A stretch of 64,000 bases of DNA, from positions 18,854 through 82,853 of the forward strand of contig JAIWZP010000090.1 of assembly GCA_025201375.1 (NCBI GenBank). Reading direction: 5' to 3'. Both the position numbers and the translations under genes were made by a program. Below are positions 9,780-21,181 of the stretch, piece after piece. Under the pieces are notes generated by a model. The model had not been told where the DNA came from. It did no database searches and was given only the letters and a program-made list of their open reading frames with translations. The number at the start of each line of letters is the position of its first letter. Position 1 is the first letter of the stretch. The stretch is from Gongronella butleri. Its lineage: Eukaryota; Mucoromycota; Mucoromycetes; Mucorales; Cunninghamellaceae.

Positions 9780-10478
9780 TTACGCAAAGCTCACTGTTCG
9801 CTTGTCGGTCATGACGCGCACGATGGAGCCAGTGCCGGCAACCTCGGTCAACTAGCGCCAAAGAAAAAAAGGGGTGAATGGATGTCAAAACCGCGTCATT
9901 TGTGCCATGTCGCGTCGCAATGCGCGCCTTCGTGTTCATTTTTGCTTTGTACCTTTTCGTGCCAAGTCAGCAAGACGCTGGAATTAAACAGATCGGGCTT
10001 GGCCATGCCGGCATAGAGATATTTCATCAGGACATCGCGCTGCTCTTGGCCGAGATCCTTGACCACCGACGCAATGTCCGATGCTCGGAAGGCATTCAAC
10101 ACGTCGACGACGGCCTGTGTGCTGGCAAGCTAGAAAACGAACAATTGGCGACGTGTGAGCCCAATTTCATGCCCATTGAGAAAAAAAAGCCTTACCTTGG
10201 CTTGGTCAGTGTTGCGGATATAAGGCGGGTTCTCCAGAGAGCGCGTGAGAGCCGCGTTCAAGTCACCCCTAAGCAAAAAGGCGTCAGCGGGACCCGCGCC
10301 AAGGCAAGAAACTAGTGTTCATTTACCTGTTCATCAGGTTGCGCACATCGCTGGCGCGTGTCTGGGCGTCGGCCTCAGCCTGTTGCGGCGTGAGCCCCGC
10401 CTCAAACTCGGCGAGAATTTCGTCCTCCGTGTAAGCGTCCTCGTCGTACTGGTCAACGTCGATTTTGCGCCAAGACAT
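9780..10478 (-). CDS. ARC15: Arp2/3 complex subunit 5 (p16-Arc)
   Basis: Four exons on the minus strand: 10478-10327, 10268-10196, 10129-9953, 9851-9780, giving 157 aa, close to the family's about 150. The start MSWRKIDVDQYDEDAY is the typical ARPC5 N-terminus (K-V/I-D-V-D-x-Y-D). Exon 2 gives the helix around LNAALTRSLENPP, exon 3 FRASDI...LGQEQRDVLMKYLYAG and TWHEK, exon 4 GTGSIVRVMTDKRTV. All junctions are GT-AG and keep phase. In the Arp2/3 complex this subunit helps hold Arp2 and ARPC1, so the protein should act in branched actin nucleation at endocytic patches. Shares its upstream region with TIM21, which is divergent. Confidence 0.93.
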
Positions 10479-10691
10479 GTTATGGATGAAAAAGTAAAAA
10501 GCAAAAAAAGCGAGAAAAAAAAAAGAGGGTAATGGGAGCCAAGGCGGCATTTTTCTTTCGTTTGAGCGCTGCGAGCGGCGTTTCAAAACAACGGTCAAAA
10601 AGGACAAAGAAGCAGATGGTGTGCTGCTCCGCACTTTTTTTTTCTTCCTTGTATTTTCTCACATAGACTTTTGAAAAAGACCCTTTTTTTC

Positions 10692-11556
10692 ATGCTGCGA
10701 ATTGCTAGGTATGCTTGTAAACGTCGCCAACGACGCTCGCTTTCCCGCGCAGCCGGCTCAATTCCTTTTTATTTTCGTTTGCAGATCCATGCCTGTCCAC
10801 CGCGTCGCGCGGCAACCTGTCTCGCGCCCCTTGACGACGTCCACATGCGTGCGAGCGCAAGCGCCTCCCACGCGCAAGCGCTCGTCGCTCATTTCCCAGG
10901 AAACAGCACAGCAATGGAAGGATTTGACACCGACACAAAAGGGTAAAAAGGGCCATTGGACTCGCTTTAAAAGCAAATTTGTGCTCAATTCGTCCTTTTT
11001 TTTTGGTAGTGGCTGCCGCGTCCAAGGCGAGCTTCAATTTCACGGTGATTGGCGTGGGTGTCGCATTGACAGCCGGCCTGGTGTATGTCGTCAGCACGGA
11101 ATTGTTTGGCTCGCAAAGCTCGACAAACATCTTTTCTGATGCTCTGGAGCGCGCACGTCACAACGAGGAGGTAAAAAAAAAATAAAAGAGAAGCGCGTCG
11201 CCATCCACGCCGGCCATCCATGGCGCCATCATCGTGTTGCTCACCTGATTGTCATTTCCCTATTTTTTCTTGTTTTCTAGCTGATCACCCTCATTGGCGA
11301 GCCCATGAAGGGCCACGGTGCGCCGTCGCGCAGCCGCATGCGCCGCAATCGCCGCATCCAATACCAGATGGTGGACGACCAGCAGGGCAATGAGCATTTG
11401 CTGATGAAATTCTACGTAGAAGGCCCTCTCAGCGAAGGCACAGGCATGGTCGACATGGTCAAGGGCGACGGTGGCAAATGGGTGTACCGCCAGCTGTACG
11501 TCGACGTCCCCGGCCAAGGCTACCCTTCTAGACGAATTCACCTGAACAAGGATTAA
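10692..11556 (+). CDS. TIM21: Mitochondrial import protein Tim21
   Basis: Four exons: 10692-10708, 10785-10942, 11010-11170, 11281-11556, 203 aa. The short first exon gives MLRIAR, and joined to exon 2 makes an Arg-rich, acid-poor mitochondrial presequence. A membrane span lies at about residues 67-87 (FNFTVIGVGVALTAGLVYVV). The intermembrane-space domain follows: LFGSQSSTNIFSDALERA, LITLIGEP, GHGAPSRSRMRRNRRIQYQ, HLLMKFYVEGP and a C-terminal V-Y-R-Q-L-Y-V-D strand. Tim21 is a TIM23 subunit that contacts Tom22 and respiratory complexes during presequence import. Exon 1 (17 nt) is inferred from splice sites and the presequence; the rest is clear. Confidence 0.9.
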
Positions 11557-11731
11557 AAAAAAGAAAAGAGTGGCATTTTTATTAGAAAAAAAGACTTGAT
11601 CATCAAAAATAAGGAATACGAGAGGTGGCAAAAAGCCAAATTGATAAAGAAAAGTGGGCAAAAAGGGGAGAGTGGGTGGGTGGGTGGGGGGATCCAAGAA
11701 TTAGCAAAGCAAGCGCGTACCAGACTCACGC

Positions 11732-13585
11732 TTACTTGTTGAAGGAGAAGCCCTTCTTCTTGGCCTTTTCGGGCGTCATGGGTCGGCCAGACTCCAAGCG
11801 GCGGCGCTTCTCTTCCAAATCGATGCGCTGCTTCTCCAATGCCTCCTTCATCTCCTTGTGGCGCGCGTACAGCTACAAAAAAAAAAAATTAAAAAATTAG
11901 AAATTGTCAGCGATTTTTGTCTTTTTTTTTTTTTTTTTATCTAATTGTGGACGTACCTCCTCCTCGGATTGCTTGAGCTTGGTCTCCTTTTCTTGGACCT
12001 TGGCCTGGAAGACGGCGCGCATCTCGGCCTCCATCTTGGCGAGCTTTTGTTCGTGGGCAAGGCGCTCTTCTTCCATCTTTTGGACGGGATTGACCTCCTT
12101 GAAGACGCTGGGGTCTTGCTGGATGCCCATGGCTTGGAGCTTTTCTGTTCGGTAGTTTTCGTACAGCGAGTTGTTGGTGTACTCCTTGAGCTCTTCCATG
12201 TGCGTGCTAAATGGATGAAAAAAAAAAAAAGAAAAATTGAGTGTCATGGCGCTTTTGAAAAAAAAAAAAACTAATATCCAAGTTTTACCGGATGAGCATT
12301 TGGCGGAGCTTGACAAAATCGCAGTGTTCCTCATTGTCGACCTCAATGACACCCCAGGGGTACGAGCGGCCACGGACGCGGCGGCCATCGCCAACGTCAA
12401 TTTCCTTGTCGGAGCCAACGACGGCAAAGGGGATCTTGGACACGATCTCGCGGTTCTCGGCAATGGTCTCCTGGTCGTCGTACTCGTACGCGGGCGCCTG
12501 GTAAATCTCAATCTTGTGATGATTGATGTCGGCCAAGATGCGCTTTTTAAAATCGGCCACTTCTTCCTCGGTCAGCGTGTCCGCCTTGGCAATCACAGGG
12601 ATCAAATTGACGCGCGTGTGCAGACGGCGCATAAACTCAATGTCCATGGGCTTGAGACTAAACAAAAGCACAAAGGGAAATCAGCGGATAAAATGGTTAT
12701 TTTAAAAAAAAAAACCGAAAAAAAAACTTACGCGTGGCCAGTGGGGCTGATAAAGTAAATACACGCGTGGATGCGATTGTCCATCACCTTGCGGCGGTTC
12801 ACGCGATTCTCTTGCTCCAAGTAGGCATCAAAGCGCGACTCAATGTCGTCCAAGATGGGCTTCCAGCTGTTGCCAATGGCCAAAGAAGAAAAATGAGATA
12901 CTGTCCCTTTTTTTCGTGGTGTGCCTTTTTTTTTTTTTTTTTTACCTTTCTTCATTGTTGACGAAATCGCCAAAGCCAGGGGTATCGACCACGGTCAATT
13001 GGAGCTTGACGCCATTCTCTTCAATGTCAGAAGTGATGGACTTGATTTCGACGGTTTGGGGCGATTCGTGCGTCATGCCAATGTTTTCCTTGGCCTGGTA
13101 CAGCTGCGTGTTGAACAACGTGTTGACCAAGGTCGATTTACCGAGACCCGACTCGCCTTTAGCAGGGAGAAAAACGCAGCAAAAGAAAAAAAAAAGGAGA
13201 AAAAGCGAAAAAGCTTGTCAGGGGAAGGCCGTAACGAGATCAATTCGTTTTTTTTTTTTCATCCATACCGACGACCATGCAGGTAAACTGGAAACCCTTT
13301 TTCACGGACTTGCGGTGGACCTGGTTGGGCAAGTTGGCAAAGCCGACGTAGCCTTGCAATTTCTTGCGCACGACGTTAATCTATAATCAAAAAAGATGTC
13401 AATTGCCCATTTCCCCACAGGGACCCGCACCCCCCGTTCGTCGCGACCGCGTGTTGTCGTTGTACTTACGGCCGAGGGGGAGGGAACAGGGGAGCCGTTC
13501 GTATCGTCTGTACAAAAAGAGAGAAAAAGAAAAAGAATTAGCCGCCTTTCAAGCCAAAAGGTTGCTTGTCAGCCTTACCAGACAT
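11732..13585 (-). CDS. CDC3: Septin, Cdc3/AspB type
   Basis: Eight exons on the minus strand: 13585-13579, 13507-13470, 13380-13269, 13156-12946, 12866-12732, 12657-12289, 12206-11957, 11872-11732, 420 aa. G1 is GESGLGKS (residues 53-60), G3 DTPG (110-113) and G4 AKAD (191-194). The septin unique element includes [12 protein letters not shown]. The C-terminal 120 residues are charged and coiled-coil-like ([19 protein letters not shown]). [10 protein letters not shown] ahead of the P-loop is typical of the Cdc3/AspB group. Septins form filaments at septa, bud necks and hyphal tips. The first coding exon is only 7 nt (ATG TCT G), inferred from splice sites. Confidence 0.93.
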
Positions 13586-14245
13586 GGTGAAAGAGCAAGA
13601 TGATGAGGCAAAAAAGTCAGAAAAATAAGAGACGAGGGGTAAAGGAACAGATAAAAAGAACGTTGACTAGGACCGAGTCAAAAAATCAAGCCAAATAGCA
13701 AGTGAGAATGAGGGGCAAGGGGGACCGAGGGGGGGGAAGTGCAAAAGTAGCAACAGTGGAGCTCCAGGAGTGAACAAAAGCAAAAAAAAAAAGTGCCTGT
13801 TTGCTGAAAGGAGAGTGGAAAAAGAGAAAGGGCACACACAAAAAAAGAAAGGGAAGCGCCGTCAAGGGCAAACAAAAAAATCAAATGTTACACACAACGC
13901 CCGGCGGGGGTTCAACCATCGAATTTGAGGGGATCATCCAAAAAAAAAAAAAAAAACGAGAATGGGCGTGTCACAAAAGATGGAGGGCGTGCATGGCAAC
14001 AAAGAGAGTGCCGAAAAAAAAAGGAGGTCGTGTTCATGCCTCGAGCCGATTGCCAAGCGGAAAAGCTCCCCCCCCAAAATAAACATACTCACCCGTTCAA
14101 GGGGTAATGCTTCCCCCTTCTCACACTGGCTAGCATGGCAATTGTCATTGGATCCTTAATAAATAAGCACCTCGTTCCTTTTTTTTTCTTCTTTTTCTTT
14201 TTCCACGCACCTTTTTTTTTTCATTGTCTCTTTTTCTCTTTTACA
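13586..14245. promoter_or_regulatory. Bidirectional upstream region
   Basis: Between the septin start (-) and the small gene starting at 14246 (+). Purine-rich on the plus strand to about 14000, then T-rich just before 14246, so each gene has a pyrimidine-rich leader on its own strand. No clear TATA box for the septin. Confidence 0.4.
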
Positions 14246-14524
14246 ATGCAGGCCAACGCGTCACTCTTTGACACGCTGCCGCAATTGGACGCGTGGTACG
14301 ACCGACCCGGCCAAGTGGCAGACACAAACGCGCCTCCGCCGCGAAAATGGGTCGTCCGCTTCGACCCCGACCCAACTTTTTACGACAGCTGCTTCTCGTC
14401 ACTCTCGTATTCATCCGTGGACTCGGCGCAGGGCGCTCATCCCACACAGCACGCTGACAATCAGCACAAACACGCACGTAATAAACAAAGTAAGCAAAAA
14501 CATAGCCATATGCAGCCTCAATGA
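14246..14524 (+). CDS. Small hypothetical protein
   Basis: Unspliced frame of 92 aa starting MQANASLFDTLPQL after a long pyrimidine leader. Third positions are C/G-rich like neighbouring genes, and residues 1-70 look genuine (KWVVRFDPDPTFYDS), but I do not recognise a family. The last 12 residues may be intronic: a donor GTAAGC at about 14490 and an acceptor CTAG at about 14571 would replace the tail with RGASKK. Further donor/acceptor pairs downstream (GTGAGC at about 14587 and 14728) could extend it over the 3' end of the minus-strand gene. I prefer the unspliced form, weakly. Confidence 0.45.
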   Translation: MQANASLFDTLPQLDAWYDRPGQVADTNAPPPRKWVVRFDPDPTFYDSCFSSLSYSSVDSAQGAHPTQHADNQHKHARNKQSKQKHSHMQPQ

Positions 14525-14676
14525 TTTCATGCTGGATGCCGATTGTTTATTTTTGCTTTCATTGTCCTAGGGGCGCTTCGAAAAAAGGTGAGCAGCCTTT
14601 TCCATTGGGTCGGCAAGCTGCATTGAGACGCTCGCTCCCCCTTTTCCATTTCCTGTATAAAGCATCATTCATTTCA

Positions 14677-15202
14677 TCATCGCTGCGAGATCTAAATCCA
14701 CACAATGGCGCCCCCCAAAAATACAAGGTGAGCACTGGCAAGCTCGTTGAAAAAAAAAAAAACACAATTTTCACTCCAGTGCCTTACCTCGTCGTGTAAA
14801 GAGCGCTCCGTATGGCTCGACTTCCATCTGGAGGACAGCTGCTTGATACTCTTCTTTAGCCGCCTCTCATCTCGCTCTTTGGATTGTACCAGTGCATCTA
14901 CAATGTATCAATAAACAAACAAATAAGCAAATCTTTTCATTTTTCCTCGTTGACATGGCAAACAAAACACACATCACGCTCGTCCTTTTCCTTTTCTTAC
15001 CAATTGGGTTCTCCTTTTGTTGCTGGTCCTCGCGGAACTTGCGCAGCTTCTGCTGATAACCGTAGCGTAGCTCGTGTTTGACTTTTTTCAGACCCTTGTT
15101 GGTATCGGGAAGTTTGGTCTTTTTTGGTTGTTGCTTTTCCACCTTTTTCGCCTTGGGCTTTATTAAAAGATCTAGGGACTGCTTAGCGAATCTAGTCGAC
15201 AT
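14677..15202 (-). CDS. Small basic hypothetical protein
   Basis: Proposed exons on the minus strand: 15202-15001, 14897-14788, 14691-14677, 108 aa. Starts MSTRFAKQSLDLLIKPKAKK. It is Lys-rich with heptad-like stretches (QQKLRKFREDQQQKE, SKERDERRLKKSIKQLSS), as in small nucleolar or ribosome-biogenesis factors, but no domain is recognised. Exons 1 and 2 join in phase with GT-AG and read as one charged protein. The 15-nt last exon is tentative: reading through the second donor also stays open for about 30 codons. The 3' end overlaps possible exons of the plus-strand neighbour, so one model is wrong or they overlap tail to tail. Confidence 0.5.
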
Positions 15203-15316
15203 GATAGAATTACACAGGAAAAAAAAAAAGAAAAAAAAAAAAAAGGGAGAAAATGGGGCATGATGGCGGCGGGAGGCTGGGTATTTTCAAAATTTTCGGA
15301 CTCAGAAGCAGTTTGC

Positions 15317-17209
15317 TCATGCACGACGCTATGGCAAAAAAAAGTCAGTCGAGAAGAGACCTCGAGATGTGCGTGTTTTTCACTTGCCTCCAGATCATTC
15401 AATGCTTGATTTAGCTACATTTTTGGAGAAAATCGAGAAAATCGTGAATTGAGCGGTCATGCATCGACTCATTTTTTTTTCTCTTTTTATCGTACCTTTG
15501 ACACGCCCTTTGTTGCTGCGCGCAGCAATTTCTTTTTCAAGGGCCCAGATGACGAGGATTGGGCGCGTCGTGGCCCCGAGGACCCAAAGGCCGTGTCGCT
15601 CCCATTGCGCTGGAAATACTGGTCCGACGAGATGCTCTGTGCGCCTTGGAATTTGCCCAGATCGGCAGGCGCTTCGACGCGATGACGATTAAAGTATTGG
15701 TCGGACGAGATGGCCTTGGCATTACCGAAGCGATCGCGCGCGTCCGTCCAGTCATTGTCGCTACGCGCATCATTGCTTGGCTTTTGTGGCTGCTGGTCGT
15801 GCGCGTCATGATGGCCATAGCGAGAGTAGCCCATGCCAAGGCGGTCGTCAGAATGTGCATCCTCGTTGTTTTCGTCGTAATGATCGTCATTGTAGCTGCG
15901 TGGGCGGCCATTGGACCCTGATTTTGCCTTTGACGCCTCAGGCGCAAGATCCCATCGTGACGACGACGTCGCAAAGGTGCCTGCGGCTTGATTGGTCGTA
16001 GTCGCCGTCGTAGCGGCCGACGGCGCGCCACGCGACGCATCCAAACCTCGTTTTGGCGCGTTTTGTACATCAATTTCATCGTCGTTGCCCCTTGCGGCCG
16101 AATTGAGCGCACTGTGAGCCTGTGACCGAAATTCGTCGTGCTGGATCTTCTTTACGCCAAGCTTGGTGCGCTTCTTTTTGCTGCTGATGGCGGCTCGAGG
16201 TGCCGCAGCAGGCGACTTTTCAACCGACACGCGTGCTGTGGAAGAATTAGCCGGTGCAGACGGCATGTCCCACTTGTCGAAAAAGGTGTCATCTGGATTG
16301 GGAACCACAGGCTTGGCGTCCGACGCCGGCATCGCCTCATGCATCATCATCCAGTCATCCAGCGCACCTGTCGTATCCATTGTTTTCGTGGTGGAAGATC
16401 CATGGTCATCACCGAGGTCTAGTAAGACGTCACGCGTCGGCGGCGTTTGTTGCTGAGGGGCCGAGAAATCGATCAAGCCATTGTCATTGTCGTCGAGAAG
16501 CGATGGCCGTTGATTACCCATTTCTACAGGATCGTCAAAAGAAATCAAGTTTGCATTGGTCGGTTTTTGCGGCCGGTCGTTTAAAGAAAGCAAATCGACG
16601 GAATTCGTGATTGTCGCGGGTGGAGTGGCATTGGCGGGCAACGATGACGACTCGGCGGCAGCGACGCGTCGATCCAGCTGCGATTTGTATTGCTGCGCGC
16701 GCCGACTCGTGTACTTTTGCGTCGTGTCGCCCGTCACAATCGACGCAAATGCCTCTGCACCCGCCTGGTTGCCTCCTTGTCTCATACGCTCCAATTGCGC
16801 CGATGTCCAGCTATCAAGAAGCGTCGATCTAGCGGAAAAAATGGGGAAAAAAAGGGGGAAAACAAGGCGTCAGTGAGGTTCGTCAAGTCCGATTTTTTTT
16901 TGATGTCCATGTCAACCACGTACTTGACCAATGTGATATGCACACCGAGGTTGCGGTGAGCAGCCGCGCAGTCCTGGCAAATAAATACACCAAAGGCAAT
17001 CGATGCCCACGTTGGCGCGCGCGCATGGCAGTCGAAACAAACCTGACATAAAAAGAAACGAATGGATGAGCTTTCCGGCGCCCTTGGCATCTTGGTCCGC
17101 CAAGCATAACCGCCCACACCACACACAATCGTCTCACCTTGTTATATTTGCTACTCTGAAAAAGATGTTTAAACGCTTCCTGGGCCTCTTCCTTGGTCAC
17201 AGTCGCCAT
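15317..17209 (-). CDS. GLO3: ArfGAP of the Glo3/ArfGAP2-3 type
   Basis: Five exons on the minus strand: 17209-17138, 17042-16924, 16828-15496, 15414-15388, 15328-15317, 520 aa. The zinc finger is CFDC-x16-CQDC at the start of exon 2, followed by [12 protein letters not shown] and STLLDSW, the usual ArfGAP core. The C-terminal half is low-complexity but holds the Glo3 motif ISSDQYF twice, which places it in the Glo3/ArfGAP2-3 group rather than Gcs1. Such proteins stimulate GTP hydrolysis on Arf1 in COPI coats. The fourth intron appears to be GC-AG (GAG|GCAAGT). The last two small exons (27 and 12 nt, ending NDLERRA) are inferred from splice sites and an amphipathic tail. Confidence 0.9.
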
Positions 17210-17599
17210 GAATTATCTTGAAAGAAAGGGAGAGGGAGAGAAAAAGAGAAAGAGAGGTGAGTGCAACTCCGCCGCCCGCCCTCCTCTTTTTATGCTCGTT
17301 TCTTTTTCAGCCCGTGCGCGTCTCTCTTGGCCTTTTCGTGCAACGTCCTTGCCCCCAGCGGGCTGCCTTTGCGACCGTCGTCATTCCTGCAGCCCCAGGT
17401 TGTCTTTGCATCCCAATTTCGTGGCAAGGACGCGAGCAATGCGGATGTAAATGTATAGAACACGCCAAAATCCAAAAATCACTCGGCATCCGCCGCCCAC
17501 GTACTTTTTACAGCCCCGAAACCGGTCCCATCGTGACGTGGCGATCTGGAAGCAACAACTGGGTATAGGTTTGCCACCGCCAAAATGGCCTGCGAAAGC
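17210..17599. other. Upstream region of GLO3
   Basis: Purine-rich leader (17215-17260 on the plus strand), then no recognisable gene. Confidence 0.35.
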
Positions 17600-18260
17600 G
17601 CCACACGGAAATCAAATTTTAGTCATGTTGAGCGCCCAAAACAAAAATCGAAAAATCAGGTCTCCAGAATTCCACCAAACTCGCTCACCAGATAGACCGA
17701 TGCGAGAAACCACGGGACGGCGAAAAAAAGAGCGCGGTCCACCTGGTCAGTGGCGAGCAATGAGCTATTTTCGACGAAATTTCAGCGGCGAATTGCATGG
17801 GAAAGCGCGGCTTTAAAGCCTCGCCGACGCGTCCACTACAAAGAGATGCTCCAGTGGCATGAATCTTGTGCATAAACCCGAACAGGAAATACAAATCTGA
17901 CACGCTTTTACGACGCGTCAAAATTCATAATAATCTTTGCAGCGCGCTGGTTCTCCCAGAACTCTTTGAGTTGAATGATCATTGATGCTCATGTACGTGC
18001 CAGGCCGTGCTCTTTCTGGTGATATGCGTTTCGTGGCCTTTTGGGCATTTCTCGTTGAGTTGACCTTGAACCGAAAATTTCGCCTGGATCGCGGTTTGCG
18101 CCAAAACTAGTCGATGGAACCCGGCGCTTTAATGCATTTTCGGTGGTAAATGAGGGCCGTCCACCTTTGTGATGGAATGGCGTGGCGATTGGAGGACCTA
18201 AATTCCGCGATTTTTCCCTGGTCGACTGCACCCCTTGGCAAATTCGCCATTTTTGAAAAT
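17600..18260. repeat. Dispersed repeat R6, copy 1 (degenerate)
   Basis: Part matches 46850-47110 (tctccagaattccaccaaa, ccacctggtcagtggcgagc, gacgcgtccacta, agatgctccagtggcatgaat). The right part matches 33180-33560 (catgtacg, cgttgagtt, cgaaaatt, tttcggtggtaaat, tggaatggcg). Non-coding. Confidence 0.55.
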
Positions 18261-18957
18261 GATTATTGTGCATCATCTAGCGATCGCAGTGCGGCAAGGG
18301 TAGGCTCTTTTGAACGACCGGGCCACGAATAACGCGCTTCAAGAGTGTGATGTCCTGGTAGGATATAAATTTTAGAGAAAAAATAACCAAAAACAGCAAA
18401 TAGGCATTCATGTCGATTTTCTCGTCAACCATGCCATTGATGGCCAATTCAAATACATAACACAAAGATGGAACAGAGCATCTTGATCATCTGTAAAAAG
18501 CTTGATTCGCGACAGATGAAACATCGTTGGCCAACAACTAATTTTTACCAAGCTCATCCATTTTTTAATGTTTCTCGAATTCCAGCTAGCCACAAAACTC
18601 GGAAAGACATGCGCGAAAAAGACAAGAGTATGCCATCCTGCTGTGTGTACCAAAGAGTCAAATGAAGCACACAGGCGAGCAACAGCGTGAAAAGACAGAA
18701 GCCATTCAAAAGACCATATCATACGCGATCCAAAAGGACGCGCGGGGTGCAGAAATTTGTGTGACACGAGGTCGATCCTTGCGCGCGCGACCAATGTGAT
18801 ACACCAGGGAATAGGCTTTTGAGCTAATTTTAGTTCAGTCGTCAGAAAATTGCAATAAAAGAAAAATGGATGCCTTTTTATTGAAAAAGAGGGAATGCAA
18901 CCTGGAGGATGGGTGGGATATGTTGTGCGTGTCCGTTTTTTTTTTTTTTTTTGTTGT
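18261..18957. other. Gene-free stretch, 3' flank of CHS7
   Basis: The long open frame on the minus strand at 18408-19187 is a shadow of the CHS7 exon plus its 3' flank. Nothing else recognised. Confidence 0.35.
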
Positions 18958-20342
18958 TTAATGAGGGTACTGGTGGTATTGTTGACCATATTGCTGGCCA
19001 AATTGCTGCTGTTGTGGCGGTGGCTGCTGACCATAGGGAGGACCACGGAATTGCTGCTGCTGTTGTGGAGGTGGCGGGCCCTGATGGTGTTGCTGGTGGT
19101 GCTGGGGTGGTGCTTGAGCGAATTGAGGCTGCTGCTGCTGCGTCGACAGCTCGTCATCACCAAGCAGCTCCTTGACTTCCCAGACATTGTGCTTTGAACC
19201 GACAGAAAACTCGAGATCTTCCTTGGTGATCGAGTCCCAATACTTGTACACCATCATGACGGCAAGCAGCGTGCACACGGTGCCGAAAAAGAGACCGTCC
19301 ACATAGTGTTTGACTTCATCACAGATGGCGACCGAGAAAATATACATGAGGACCTGGCCAATGACGAAGAACGCCGTCGCGAACAAAATGTCGCCAAGCG
19401 GCCAGCGATCGTCCAGCGTGTTCACCACCAGGATGATCTGCGAGATCACGTAAATGATGAAACACGCGCCATTGATGATAAAATAAAACGCCCACAGCGC
19501 ACCAGGGCTGCTGGCACTGAACGGGCCAATGTTCAGGAACGTCGCAATCGCAATGAAGCCGACAATCAGGAAAATCAACAGGGAGCTGATGCGAATCGAC
19601 TAGTAAAATAGGATGAGCCACGCTTTTTCATTGTGTTTTTTTGCCATTTTAAATTTACCCAAAGAGACAGAGGCGTGCCATCTTCCGCAAACTGGAAGCC
19701 GACGAACCCATTAAGAAGCAGACACCAAAACGTGGCGCTCACCAGGCCAATGTGAACCGCTGTGAACCACTAAATCGCGAAAAAATGGAGAAAAAGAAGA
19801 AAAAAAAGCAAATGAGCGCTCGGAAAACAAGCAAAGATCGGCAGCATGCATTTGCGGGTGCGAATGGCTGATTCGTGCGTACCGTGTAGACCATCGAGGA
19901 GGTGGGGATAATGCCGGTAACCAGCAGCATTTCGAGAAACACGGTGATCATGTACAAATAAAAGAACATGACGATTTCCTTGCGGCCGACCGCCGTGTAC
20001 TTTGATCGAATGTGGTATATCATGATGGCCGCCATGATGATCGCGACAATGTCAATGATCAGCGTGGCTAACAGCATCCAAAAAAAAAAAAAAAATGAAA
20101 AAATTGAAAAAAAAAGAGTGAGATGATGCCATGCAGCACCATTGAGACTCAGGAGGGGGGGGCACAAGGAGGGCTCACTTACCCGGCTGGAAGACGAGGT
20201 TGCCTGCAAGGTCGACGTTGCGCGAGTAGCAGACGGGCTCGACACCGTTTGTCGCGCCAATAAGGGGACAAAGCGTCAGCGACACGGTCTGACATATACC
20301 CGTGAAACTAAAAGCTTCAAACTGAAAAGTGATATCCACCAT
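18958..20342 (-). CDS. CHS7: Chs7-family chitin synthase export chaperone
   Basis: Four exons on the minus strand: 20342-20183, 20067-19883, 19769-19659, 19599-18958, 365 aa. Family hallmarks are [67 protein letters not shown] and [19 protein letters not shown]. About seven hydrophobic spans fit the multi-pass ER protein that lets chitin synthase Chs3 leave the ER. The last about 65 residues are a Gln/Pro-rich tail (QQQQ, YGQQPPP) beyond the usual fungal end; it is in frame and encoded by mixed CAG/CAA codons. Start chosen at [13 protein letters not shown], which gives the expected N-terminal length. Confidence 0.93.
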
Positions 20343-21181
20343 AGGCGAGATGATGAAGCTATAAATAAGAAAAAAGAACGAGGGGAAGAGAAAGAAAGAG
20401 CGAGCGAGACGGTGTAAATCACAAAAAAAAAGGAGAGGTGCAAAAAGAGGATCAAAAGGGGGGCACGAACTCGATTTGTCGACGGACTAGCCTTGCCAAT
20501 TCTGGAAGTCCGCCATTAATTGCACGCCAATTGCGTTCTCGACCCCTCTCTCCAATGGAAAATCATCGCCCATCCACAAAATTGTTTGGCTTTTTGTGCC
20601 CCACAAAAATAAATAGAGCATGGCTTGAGCCCATTTCACAATGAAACCACCACGTCGTCTTTTCTTCCATGTTTGTACTCTCATGATCGCGTAAGCCTTG
20701 CTTCTACTTTTCTTTTCTTTTCTTTTTTTTTGTTGTTTTTGCAAAAAAAATAAAATGTGCATTGAAAAAGTCAATTCAGTCTCAAGGTCGCGGCTAAGCT
20801 TCCATTCGATGAATCCGGCTTAATATTTCCAATGGTTGCTCATGGAGGCAGAATGAGGGAGCGCAACAAACAAACATGGCCCAAGTTCATCTACTGGAAC
20901 AGGCTGTGTTGTCATCATTGGCTAAATTCAATTCAAATCTCCTTTTAAAATTTACATTTTTTTTTTTGCGCAGAGCGGACTGGCTTTTCCATTGGGATTT
21001 GTGGGGCGCCTGAATGAGCGGGAATTGTGGGTGACACACGCGCGAAAACAGGGAAAAGAAGCGTATTAAGGTGGCCGTTCACGCGTGTCAATATTCTTGG
21101 ATCACCTTTTTTTTATTTTATGGGTTGATTAAGACGAAAAGATACAAAAGAGAGAGAGGCAGGGGTAAGCGGAGAGACGGA
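20343..21181. other. Upstream of CHS7, downstream of G-alpha 1
   Basis: Contains TATAAAT near 20358 on the minus strand for CHS7 and CT-rich tracts near 20705-20735. No gene seen. Confidence 0.4.

Noticed and set aside
15537..16422. Several alternative frames across GLO3 exon 3
   Set aside because: The ArfGAP frame holds the conserved motifs; the others are low-complexity shadows.
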